From: Saprospiraceae bacterium
GTDB lineage: Bacteria > Bacteroidota > Bacteroidia > Chitinophagales > Saprospiraceae
Direction: 5' to 3'
DNA: 64,000 bases
Assembly (NCBI GenBank): GCA_016712145.1
Contig: JADJRO010000001.1
Location: 186,001-250,000 of the forward strand
Part shown: one piece after another, positions 45,101 to 53,482 of the stretch
How positions within the stretch are numbered: the first letter of the stretch is position 1
How the letters are laid out: each line of letters starts with the position of its first letter
Notes under the pieces: generated by a model
Databases searched by the model: none
Seen by the model: only the letters and a program-made list of their open reading frames with translations
What the model was told of the DNA's origin: nothing
Translations under genes and position numbers: made by a program

Positions 45101-46408
45101 TTATTGTACTAAATTTCCAATTAACATTCGCAATTCTGTTTCTGCGGTCTTTGCATCAAATAAGCTGTTGGCCAATCGGGTGGTAGCGGCTTCATTGAGT
45201 TGTTGAGCGTCTTTCAATTCCAGAATGGTAGCTTCAGCCAGTTTAAATCGCTGTGCCATGATGTTTAGATTTTCAGCAGCCAGTTTGAAATTTTCTTGTT
45301 CTGATTTTGCCAATGAAATGGCATCCTGGTAACGCTGCCAGGCATTGATTACAGTTGACTGCAAATTTATTTTCGTTTCAACATAAGCCAGTCGCACATT
45401 CTCTTTTAAAAGCTTGCTGTTTTGCACTTGCTTGCGTTGGATTCCATTGTATAAATTCCAGTTCAGGGTCAGTCCTACCAAGGGACCCCGACTTTGGTTT
45501 ACTAAAAATAATCCCTGAGTAGACGAACTGCTCACAAAATTATAACCTGCATTGAGATTGATTCTTGGATAGGCATACGATTGCTGTTCCTTAATTTCAT
45601 GCTGCCGTTGTTTTTCCAATAACTGCAATAGTTTTAACTGGATATTTCCAGATTCCAGTTTTGCAAGTGCTTGCTCTAAATTTATAGTTTCATCAATCTG
45701 AAGACTATCGCTTACTTCAAATTCACTGTTCAGCGATCGCATCATTAAGGTATTCAAATTTAACTTGGCGATTTTTAATTGGGAGCTTTGTTTTACAAGA
45801 TTATTTTTTTGAATATTCAGATCTAAAGAGGCCTGTAAAAATTCAGAGCGGGCCGATTTTCCAATCTTCAATTTTGTGTCAGCTAATTTAACCCGTTCTT
45901 CATAGAGCGATAAATTGCTTAAGGTACTTTTTAATAAGATGTTTTGTTTTACAATTTCAGCATAAGCATTAATCACGTTGGAAATAAGCGATTCCGTATT
46001 CAACAACACGTTGAGTTCGCCCATATCTTTTAGGGTCTGAAGTTTTTTATAAGTTGCAAACATTTTGGTTCCGTCAAACAAGACCCAATTCAATACCAAT
46101 TGTCCATTGATTGATTTAGTAGCTACACCCGTTTTATTAATTTCGGAGCCTGTATTAAATTCTTGCGTGAGATTGTTGTTGGAGTAATTGGTACCTGCAT
46201 TCAGATCCAAACTTGGAATCATACCTGCTTGAGCTCTGCTTAAATTATTGGATGCGATGCGGGCTTCGTTTTTACGAATAATTAATCCAAGGTTATTAAA
46301 CAAAGCCGTATCGATGGCTGATTGCAAACGGAGTTGAACTTGTGCACCCGCTGTGAAACTGCAACTTATAAGTATCAGCAATAAAATTGTTTGTAAGCCG
46401 TTTTTCAT
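45101..46408 (-). CDS. TolC-family outer-membrane efflux channel
   Basis: The protein has 435 residues. A signal peptide (ending TAGAQ) is followed by the TolC fold: two repeats of long helices and beta segments (ASNNLSRAQAGMIPSLDLNAG, and later LKENVRLAYVETKINLQSTVINAWQRYQDA). It forms the outer-membrane exit duct for the RND pump encoded just upstream. It is the last gene of the four-gene order marR, adaptor, pump, channel, 41 bases from the pump gene. Confidence 0.92.
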   Translation of the reverse strand: MKNGLQTILLLILISCSFTAGAQVQLRLQSAIDTALFNNLGLIIRKNEARIASNNLSRAQAGMIPSLDLNAGTNYSNNNLTQEFNTGSEINKTGVATKSINGQLVLNWVLFDGTKMFATYKKLQTLKDMGELNVLLNTESLISNVINAYAEIVKQNILLKSTLSNLSLYEERVKLADTKLKIGKSARSEFLQASLDLNIQKNNLVKQSSQLKIAKLNLNTLMMRSLNSEFEVSDSLQIDETINLEQALAKLESGNIQLKLLQLLEKQRQHEIKEQQSYAYPRINLNAGYNFVSSSSTQGLFLVNQSRGPLVGLTLNWNLYNGIQRKQVQNSKLLKENVRLAYVETKINLQSTVINAWQRYQDAISLAKSEQENFKLAAENLNIMAQRFKLAEATILELKDAQQLNEAATTRLANSLFDAKTAETELRMLIGNLVQ

Positions 46409-46449
46409 AATCTTTTTAATAGCTGTTTCAAATTGAGATCAATCATAAT

Positions 46450-49400
46450 TTACTGAACCAACAATTCTGCATGATCTGTTTTTGTGGAATGTTTTTTCTT
46501 TGAGATGTAACTATACATCGAAGGAATGACAAACAAAGTCAAGAGCAATGAAAACATCAAACCTCCAATAACTACGATTCCCATTCCCATCCGGCTTTGA
46601 GATGCCGCACCAAAAGAAATTGCAATGGGAAGTGCACCCAAAGAAGTTGCAAGACTGGTCATTAAAATAGGACGTAAACGACCAACAGAAGCCTGGAGGA
46701 TTGCTTCTGATTTTGCCATTCCTTTTTCCTGAAGTTTGTTTGCAAATTCAACGATCAGGATTCCGTTTTTTGTAACCAGCCCGATTAACATGATAATTCC
46801 AATTTGACTAAATATATTCAAGGTTTGATTAAAATACCAAAGCGAAAACACCGCTCCGGCAATTGCCAATGGAACGGTTATCATAATAATGAGTGGGTCG
46901 CGAAAGCTTTCAAACTGTGCAGATAAAATAAGGTATACCAACAACAAAGCCAAGCCAAAAGCAAATGCCAGACTCGATGAACTCTCAGCAAAATCTCGGG
47001 AAGCTCCGCTTAAAGCCGTAGTAAACGAATCGTCCAATGTTTTAGCTGCAATTTCCTCCATCGCGGCGATGCCTTCTCCAATTGTTTTTCCTGGAGCTAA
47101 TTGGGCACTTACCGTTGCAGACATGTATCGGTTAAAATGATACAGCTGGGGTGGACTGCTGCTTTCTTTGGTCGAAACAATATTATCCAATTGGATAAGT
47201 TGTCCGACGTTGTTTCGAACATAAATTGATTTAAGATCAATCGGTTTATCCCGGGATGCTCGTTCAAATTGGCCGATGACTTGATATTGTTTGCCAAGCA
47301 TATTAAAATAAGCCAGGCGTTGCGGACTAAAAGCCAATTGCAAGGTTTGTGCAATGTCTTGTACAGATACTCCCAGGTCGCGCGCTTTGTCCCGATTTAC
47401 TGAAACGTTCAATTCAGGTTTGTTGAATTTTAAATTGGCATCTACCACCTTGAAGGTTTTATTTTTTGAAGCTTCTTCCATAAAGACAGGAAGTTTTTCT
47501 TTCAAGCGTTCGAAGTCGGGAGCTTGTAAAACAAATTGGATCGGCAATCCACCAAATCCTCCGGTTGAAATGGTTTGTTGTTCAACTACCGAAATTTTAG
47601 CTTCAGGAATTAAGGAGGATTTTTGAATAATGTATTGTGCAATTTCTTTTTGACTGCGTTTGCGTTCATCCGGATCTTTCAATGCCAATCGAACAAATGC
47701 AGAATTAGGCGAACCTGTGCCTGCAAAATTTGGTGCAGTAACTGTTAAACACACTCTTTTTTCCTTTATTGAATCCTGAATAAATTGTGTCATTTTATCC
47801 ACAACGGCATCTGTGTATTCAAAGGTTGCGCCTTCAGGGGTGCTCATTAGAATTCGCATCCAACTTCTGTCTTCGACCGGGGCAAGTTCTGATTTTAATC
47901 CGGAACCAAAAAACCAAATCATAAACCCGCAGACTGCAATCAAAATAAAAGCCATCCAACGAAATGACAGAAACTGATTCAACGCATGTTGATACCCGGA
48001 ATTGAGTTTTTCAAAATACGGTTCTGTTAATTGATAGAATTTACTTTTTGTATTCGACTTGCGCACCAATTTGGCATTTAACATAGGAGTCAATGTCAAG
48101 GATACAAAAGCCGATATTAAAACGGACCCAGCCAACACAACGCCAAATTCCTGAAACAGTCTTCCAACAAAACCTTGCATAAAAATGACGGGTAAAAAAA
48201 CAGAAGCCAGCGTGACCGATGTAGAAAGTACTGCAAATAAAATTTCATTAGACCCCTTTTTTGCAGCTTCTATTGGCGACATGCCGTCTTCAATTTTTTT
48301 GAAAATATTTTCTGTAACGACAATGCCATCGTCAACGACCAATCCGGTAGCTAATACTATGGCCAATAAGGTTAATACATTGATGGAGTAATCCATCATA
48401 TACATGATAAAAAAAGCGCCAATCAGGGATACTGGAATATCAATCAAGGGTCGAAAGGCTACGATCCAATCCCGAAAAAAGAGGAATATGATTAAGATCA
48501 CCAAAAGGATAGCAATCAACAAGGTTTCGGCCACTTCATTTACTGCCTTTTTTACAAACTTGGTATTGTCAAGCGCTATATTAATCGAAAAGTCTTTGGG
48601 CAACTCTTTTTTTAGTTGTTCAAATCGTTTGTAAAATTCATTTGAGATATCTATATAATTCGCACCGGGTTGCGGCACCAGTGCAAGCCCTATCATAGGG
48701 ACCCCCGATTCTTTTAAGACCGTTTCTTCTGCTTCAGAACCTAAGCTAGCTTTGCCAATATCACGAAGTCTTACGATCGTACCATTTGTATTTTTTATGA
48801 TGAGATTATTAAAATCATCTTCACTGCTTAATTTTCCTTTTGTATTAATTGTAAGTTCGGTATTGTCACCTGCAATTTTTCCACTTGGCAATTCAACATT
48901 TTCACGATCCAATGCTTGTTTTACATCCAGGGGAGTTAAACCAGCTGCTGAAAGTTTTGCAGGATCAAACCAAATACGCATGGCATATTTTTTCTGACCC
49001 CAAATTTGAATGTTGCTGACTCCGGGAATGGTTTGCAATCGTTCGGCGACTACATTTTCTGCATAATCGCTAACTTCCAGATGGCTCAGATTTTTACTCT
49101 GAAACGTCATGGAAATGATTGCATCTGCATTGGCATCTGATTTTGTCACCGTGGGCAATGCATCAATGTCTAATGGAAGTTGTCTGACCGATTGCGATAC
49201 TTTATCGCGCACATCATTGGCCGCCGCTTCCATATTGATGCTGATATCAAATTCAACGGTGATCACACTGGATCCCTGGTTGCTGCTGGATGAAATGGAT
49301 TTAATTCCGGCGATGCCATTCAATCCTTTTTCAAGGGGTTCTGTGATTTGACTTTCAATGATGTCAGCATTGGCACCGGAATAATTGGTGCGCACGGTAA

Positions 49401-49533
49401 TAACCGGCGGGTCTATGCTTGGATATTCCCGCACGCCTAAATACTTAAAGCCGATTACCCCAAAAAGGATAATCAGCAGATTCATCACAATCGTGAGTAC
49501 GGGTCTGTTAATGCTGGTAGTCGATAAACTCAC
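46450..49533 (-). CDS. RND efflux pump inner-membrane subunit (AcrB/MexB-like)
   Basis: The protein has 1027 residues, the usual HAE1-type length. Twelve membrane helices are expected: one at the N-terminus, then six around GLVVDDGIVVTENI, where the adjacent Asp pair of TM4 forms the proton path, and a second set with VTKNGILIVEFAN. The two large periplasmic loops are intact. It exports hydrophobic compounds using the proton gradient and works with the adaptor (six bases upstream) and the TolC-like channel. Drug specificity cannot be read from the sequence. Confidence 0.94.
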   Translation of the reverse strand: MSLSTTSINRPVLTIVMNLLIILFGVIGFKYLGVREYPSIDPPVITVRTNYSGANADIIESQITEPLEKGLNGIAGIKSISSSSNQGSSVITVEFDISINMEAAANDVRDKVSQSVRQLPLDIDALPTVTKSDANADAIISMTFQSKNLSHLEVSDYAENVVAERLQTIPGVSNIQIWGQKKYAMRIWFDPAKLSAAGLTPLDVKQALDRENVELPSGKIAGDNTELTINTKGKLSSEDDFNNLIIKNTNGTIVRLRDIGKASLGSEAEETVLKESGVPMIGLALVPQPGANYIDISNEFYKRFEQLKKELPKDFSINIALDNTKFVKKAVNEVAETLLIAILLVILIIFLFFRDWIVAFRPLIDIPVSLIGAFFIMYMMDYSINVLTLLAIVLATGLVVDDGIVVTENIFKKIEDGMSPIEAAKKGSNEILFAVLSTSVTLASVFLPVIFMQGFVGRLFQEFGVVLAGSVLISAFVSLTLTPMLNAKLVRKSNTKSKFYQLTEPYFEKLNSGYQHALNQFLSFRWMAFILIAVCGFMIWFFGSGLKSELAPVEDRSWMRILMSTPEGATFEYTDAVVDKMTQFIQDSIKEKRVCLTVTAPNFAGTGSPNSAFVRLALKDPDERKRSQKEIAQYIIQKSSLIPEAKISVVEQQTISTGGFGGLPIQFVLQAPDFERLKEKLPVFMEEASKNKTFKVVDANLKFNKPELNVSVNRDKARDLGVSVQDIAQTLQLAFSPQRLAYFNMLGKQYQVIGQFERASRDKPIDLKSIYVRNNVGQLIQLDNIVSTKESSSPPQLYHFNRYMSATVSAQLAPGKTIGEGIAAMEEIAAKTLDDSFTTALSGASRDFAESSSSLAFAFGLALLLVYLILSAQFESFRDPLIIMITVPLAIAGAVFSLWYFNQTLNIFSQIGIIMLIGLVTKNGILIVEFANKLQEKGMAKSEAILQASVGRLRPILMTSLATSLGALPIAISFGAASQSRMGMGIVVIGGLMFSLLLTLFVIPSMYSYISKKKHSTKTDHAELLVQ

Positions 49534-49539
49534 GGTATG

Positions 49540-50610
49540 TTATTTAATGATTCTTAAATCAGTTCCTGGACGCAAGCCCATGATGCCTGTTATGATGATA
49601 CTATCTCCAGCTTGAAGGCCTGAAAGAATTTCTACTTTGGTCTCGGTACGCAATCCGGCTTCAACCGGAACGGCTACTGCTTTGTTATTTCGGCATACAA
49701 AAACCTGTTGTCCTTTTAAAATCGGTATAATCGCTTGACTGGGCACCATCAAGGCATCTTGTTTTTTGTTGAGTACCAATTCTATTTTTGCAAACGAACC
49801 AGGAAGTAATTTATTCCCTGGATTTTCAGCTTTTGCCCGAATTCGAAGGGCGCGGGTTGAGGCATCAATTCCTGGTTCAAACGCATAAACCGTTCCCCGA
49901 TATTTTTTATCAGAACCTTCTGTACTAAAATTAATGGCATTGCCTGTTTTTATTAAACCGGCGTAACGTTCCGGAATCGAGAAATCGATTTTAACAGGAT
50001 TGAGTTGTTGGATACTGGTCACAATTTGTTGCGGTGTGATATAGCTGCCTACACTGATGCTTCGCAATCCTAAAATGCCATCAAAAGGCGCAGTAATATT
50101 CGTACGACTGATTTGCACTTTCAAAACATCCGCATCTGCTTTTAGTGAACGTACTTGATTAGTAGCTTGGTCAAATTCTTCACGACTCAGTCCCTGGATG
50201 TCAACCAATTGTTTTGAACGAACTAACTTTTCTTCTGCCAAAACGATTTCAGCATTTATTTTTTTTAATTGTGCTTGTATGTCGGCATCATTGAGCTTTA
50301 CCAATAATTTTCCTTTGGTGACCGGAGCGCCTTCATTGATATAAAGCCCAATCACTTTTCCGGAGATTTCAGGTTTTAGTTCAACCGTTTCATTTGCAAG
50401 CAGGGAGCCGCTCGCAAATAAATTATTATCCAAAGTTTCCGGTTGAAGCACAAATACGCTCACCGTTGCAGCTGGTGGCATTGGTTTAGCAGCGGGTTCG
50501 CCTGGTTTTGTTGCAGGTGAATTCTTATCATCCTTAGGCGCTGGGAAATAGTAAATTTTAATCAGCACTAAGGCGACAATAAGCAGGGCAATTGAAACAA
50601 GGCTTTTCAT
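49540..50610 (-). CDS. RND efflux periplasmic adaptor (membrane fusion protein)
   Basis: The protein has 356 residues. An N-terminal membrane anchor (about 3-22) leads to a Pro/Lys-rich linker, a biotinyl-lipoyl-like domain (the phrase 'VELKPEISGKVIGLYINEGAPVTKG'), a coiled-coil hairpin, a second lipoyl half (NITAPFDGILGLRSISVGSYI) and a C-terminal beta domain. It bridges the RND pump and the TolC-like channel. The gene starts the structural part of the operon, 121 bases downstream of marR. Confidence 0.92.
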   Translation of the reverse strand: MKSLVSIALLIVALVLIKIYYFPAPKDDKNSPATKPGEPAAKPMPPAATVSVFVLQPETLDNNLFASGSLLANETVELKPEISGKVIGLYINEGAPVTKGKLLVKLNDADIQAQLKKINAEIVLAEEKLVRSKQLVDIQGLSREEFDQATNQVRSLKADADVLKVQISRTNITAPFDGILGLRSISVGSYITPQQIVTSIQQLNPVKIDFSIPERYAGLIKTGNAINFSTEGSDKKYRGTVYAFEPGIDASTRALRIRAKAENPGNKLLPGSFAKIELVLNKKQDALMVPSQAIIPILKGQQVFVCRNNKAVAVPVEAGLRTETKVEILSGLQAGDSIIITGIMGLRPGTDLRIIK

Positions 50611-50731
50611 ATAGTTTGTTTAGGATCTCTTAATATTCAATGATTGGAATTTCGTTTTGGATTTAATTTAATTTTATTTTCTTATTTCTTAAAATACGAA
50701 TTCTGTGGATTCAAGCAATTAAAAATTTAGT

Positions 50732-51226
50732 TTATGCTTTTGATTTAGCTTTCTGAACAGGTTTCAATTGCATCATCATCGGCACACCCACCTCAGCATC
50801 CAGTTTCGTTGAAATTTTAGAAAGCGATTCAAAAAGGAGCTGTTTATTCGATTCACTAAGTTCTGAAAACATTTTTTTATTAATTTGGACGATGGCTTTT
50901 TTTATTTCTGGAATCAATTTAAGTGCTTTTGGCGTCAGTGAAATCAAATGGGCTCTCCGGTTCTTGCTGTTGAGTTTTTTACTGATCATGCCTTCTTTAC
51001 TCAAGTGGTCCATGATCCGCACCATTTGAACTTTATCAATTAGAAAATAATCGGCAATGTATTGTTGCGATACAGCCCTGTTTTCGTGGTCTAATAAGAG
51101 CAATACCGAAAAATTACGATCCAACTCCAGGTGTTTTAAGGATTGGGAAAGCACACCAAAGTACTTTTTAGTAATCAGAGCCAGCGTGGTGCCCAAAGGC
51201 AGCCATTCGTTGCAGGTACTATTCAT
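50732..51226 (-). CDS. MarR-family transcriptional regulator, probable repressor of the efflux operon
   Basis: The protein has 164 residues from the ATG at 51226 (MNSTCNEWLPLG). A TTG at 51250 would put the start inside the operator palindrome and is rejected. The winged helix-turn-helix is clear: SVLLLLDHENRAVSQQYIADYFLIDKVQMVRIMDHL followed by the wing, KKLNSKNRRAHLISLT. MarR proteins repress transporter genes until a ligand, often a toxic aromatic compound, binds. A 25-bp palindrome lies 11 bases upstream of its start, consistent with autoregulation and control of the downstream genes. Confidence 0.9.
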   Translation of the reverse strand: MNSTCNEWLPLGTTLALITKKYFGVLSQSLKHLELDRNFSVLLLLDHENRAVSQQYIADYFLIDKVQMVRIMDHLSKEGMISKKLNSKNRRAHLISLTPKALKLIPEIKKAIVQINKKMFSELSESNKQLLFESLSKISTKLDAEVGVPMMMQLKPVQKAKSKA

Positions 51227-51237
51227 CTTACAATAGC

Positions 51238-51262
51238 AAACAGTTAACAATGTAAACTGTTT
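51238..51262. promoter_or_regulatory. Probable MarR operator, 25-bp near-perfect palindrome
   Basis: The arms AAACAGTT and AACTGTTT flank a symmetric core (ACA-A-TGT). Apart from the centre base only one mirror pair of positions disagrees. The site ends 11 bases before the marR ATG, so a bound repressor would cover the leader and the promoter. The length and A/T-rich symmetry are typical of MarR-family operators. Confidence 0.75.
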
Positions 51263-51546
51263 AAATAGAACTAGAATTTGTTTAAATCATTTGAGGGTAA
51301 GGATAATTGCTTTCAGCTTGCACATACATTTTGCGAAATTTCTAAAACCTGTTTGAAACCACATGAACGTCCAAATCATTTACTCAACCGGATCAAATAT
51401 TTTAAGGGTTTCCGCCACTTAAATCCATGGTAAAAGATATCGTTTTGGCTATTGAGCAAATTACAGATACATTTAAAAAGGTATCAATTCTAAGTAGCAG
51501 CTATTTTTAATAGAATTCAATGGTTGTGAAATATATAAAATATTTC

Positions 51547-51765
51547 CTAAGGCATTTTCTTTGCGGAAGCAGCGTCTTTTTTTTCTAATTTTAATTGAAC
51601 AAATAAAGAAGCACAAACCAAACTTGCGCCAAAAGCTTTTAAAAATTCGCACACATCTTTGGAGATTTCAAAGTAAGAATGAGTAATTAAATCAAAACTC
51701 ATAAAAATGCTACCTGCAACAATCAACAGGATGGTCGGTCTTTTGATGCGATTAAATAATTTCAT
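51547..51765 (-). CDS. Small two-helix membrane protein of unknown function
   Basis: The protein has 72 residues with two membrane helices (near 11-27 and 43-58) and a charged C-terminal tail (KLEKKDAASAKK). The ATG start is clear and the composition is protein-like, but there is no family match. It stands alone between marR and the DUF3667 gene. Confidence 0.5.
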   Translation of the reverse strand: MKLFNRIKRPTILLIVAGSIFMSFDLITHSYFEISKDVCEFLKAFGASLVCASLFVQLKLEKKDAASAKKMP

Positions 51766-51947
51766 CTGGTTGCTTTAATTTATGTAAATATAGGTCTTTA
51801 TTTTTAAAATCTTGATTCAATTTACCAATTTACCAATTTAAAAGCATTTAAAATTCTGTCCAATGAATTATTAGAAATTTACAATTTTAGTGGCCTGATT
51901 GGGATTCTGCAGTGCATGTATTTTATCAATGAATGCTCACAGATAAA

Positions 51948-52967
51948 TTACCTTCCTGAATTCAAAGAAATTGAATAATGTACCAACTGATATACTGTAA
52001 AAGACAATAAACAGGAAATCAACATCCGGAATGCGGTAGTTGGCCAATTAAATTTAAATACTTTTTTAAGTGAAATAAAAAGAAAGACAACCAGTATCAT
52101 CAAACTAAGCAGTAAAAGTACTCTCAAAAACAGAATACTGATGGACGAGAAGATCATTATTTCAGAAAGCATGATGGAATATATAACCAAGAAAAAGCAA
52201 GCGAAGTGTACAGAATAAATTATGGCATCATAATATAACAGTCCTTTTTTATAAAACATGACAAACAGGATGCCGGCATTAATCGGAATCATTATTAAAA
52301 AAAGCCATTTGAATATGCTAGAAACCATAAGACCTACTTCAGGAACCGTCATGTTGCGACTGATTCTGAGCTTTTTATTTGCTGCAAAAAAACGGGTAAT
52401 GAGGTTGTTGTTGTAGCCAAATTTTGTCAACCAGTCTGCCAGCCGATTAGAATCTGTTTTTTTTAATTCCCTAAGATTGGAATTGCTGATTTCAGGATTT
52501 TTCATAAACCAGGAAAAAGGGGCTACTAAGATGACATCCTGTATGCTATCCGCGGATTGATCAAAGATTTCTCCTATGGTTAAGTTGTTTTCGATTGCCT
52601 CCGCAGCGTATGATCCGAAATAGCCTGATTTTGCAAGATTTTTCTCAAATACACCAATAACCAGGAAGGCGAATATTGAGATAAAAATAAAGAGTCGCAA
52701 AGGAGGCGTATAACGACCTCGGATGTTGTTGATGTAATCGAGAGAGATTTGCCCGGGTCGTACTAACAATACTTTAAAGGAATACCAGAATTTTGTGTCA
52801 AAATGGATTAAAGTTTCCAGCAACTCATATGCATAATGAATGAGTGGGAACCTTGGGTTGTGATTTTCCTGACCACAATTTGGACAATAATTAACGTGTT
52901 CGCCTTTAGCTGCAAATTCAAATAGGCAATTTGCACATGCATGTTGTTTTAATTTTTTTCGACTCAT
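51948..52967 (-). CDS. DUF3667-family membrane protein with zinc ribbon
   Basis: The protein has 339 residues. An N-terminal zinc ribbon, CANC and CPNCG (about residues 11-32), precedes the family phrase 'FWYSFKVLLVRPGQISLDYINNIRGRYTPPLRLFIFISIFAFL' and several membrane helices (near 92-110, 213-232, 240-260, 268-295, 310-330). DUF3667 proteins are common in Bacteroidota and of unknown role. The gene is divergent from katG, with 515 bases between. Confidence 0.87.
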   Translation of the reverse strand: MSRKKLKQHACANCLFEFAAKGEHVNYCPNCGQENHNPRFPLIHYAYELLETLIHFDTKFWYSFKVLLVRPGQISLDYINNIRGRYTPPLRLFIFISIFAFLVIGVFEKNLAKSGYFGSYAAEAIENNLTIGEIFDQSADSIQDVILVAPFSWFMKNPEISNSNLRELKKTDSNRLADWLTKFGYNNNLITRFFAANKKLRISRNMTVPEVGLMVSSIFKWLFLIMIPINAGILFVMFYKKGLLYYDAIIYSVHFACFFLVIYSIMLSEIMIFSSISILFLRVLLLLSLMILVVFLFISLKKVFKFNWPTTAFRMLISCLLSFTVYQLVHYSISLNSGR

Positions 52968-53482
52968 GATGATTTAGGCAGGTGGAAAATTAGTGTTCAA
53001 AATCGTTGAGAATTGGATTTGGATAAATAAACGAAAAGTCTGCATTGTGATGTGGTCATTGCAAATTTATAATTTTCCAGGAGAAAACAGGCCCCCCATT
53101 ATGCTTCTGTGCTTCCAGTCGTTTAAAATTATCATAATATTTCAAACTTTCAGCTATGCAAATTAATGATATTTCTATCCTTTGTAACTTTTTGCATTTA
53201 GTTTTTTTCTTATTAAATCACCAAAGAAACCAATGCTGACGAAAATCAATCAATTAAAAAATTTCATTGACAACAATCTTACAGAGAGTTAACAACAAAT
53301 TTCTAAACTATTCAAACTTATAGGCAATTTTAACGTTTCAATTTTAGTGAATGTATGTTTGCAGTTGCATTTAAAATTCATGAGGGAATTTGAGTAACGG
53401 ATTGCAATAAATTCTAAGAGAAAGACATAAGTATTCAAGATTTAATATTAATTCTATAACAAATAATAAACGAACCATCTAA
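52968..53482. other. Long gene-free stretch upstream of katG
   Basis: No convincing gene. A TATGTTTG box at 53354-53361 fits the -7 consensus and could serve katG with a leader of about 115 bases, but no good -33 element pairs with it. A 19-codon ORF from 53233 (MLTKINQLKNFIDNNLTES) faintly resembles the start of an AraC-type helix-turn-helix and may be a remnant; this is weak. No OxyR-type palindrome was seen. Confidence 0.5.

Noticed and set aside
51427..51510. 27-codon ORF (MVKDIVLAIEQITDTFKKV) downstream of the DUF3667/small-membrane genes' region
   Set aside because: Protein-like start but no family and no conservation evidence; may be a fragment of a lost gene.
53233..53292. Possible AraC-type remnant upstream of katG (19 codons)
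   Set aside because: Too short, and the sequence after the stop shows no clear continuation of a helix-turn-helix; chance is likely.
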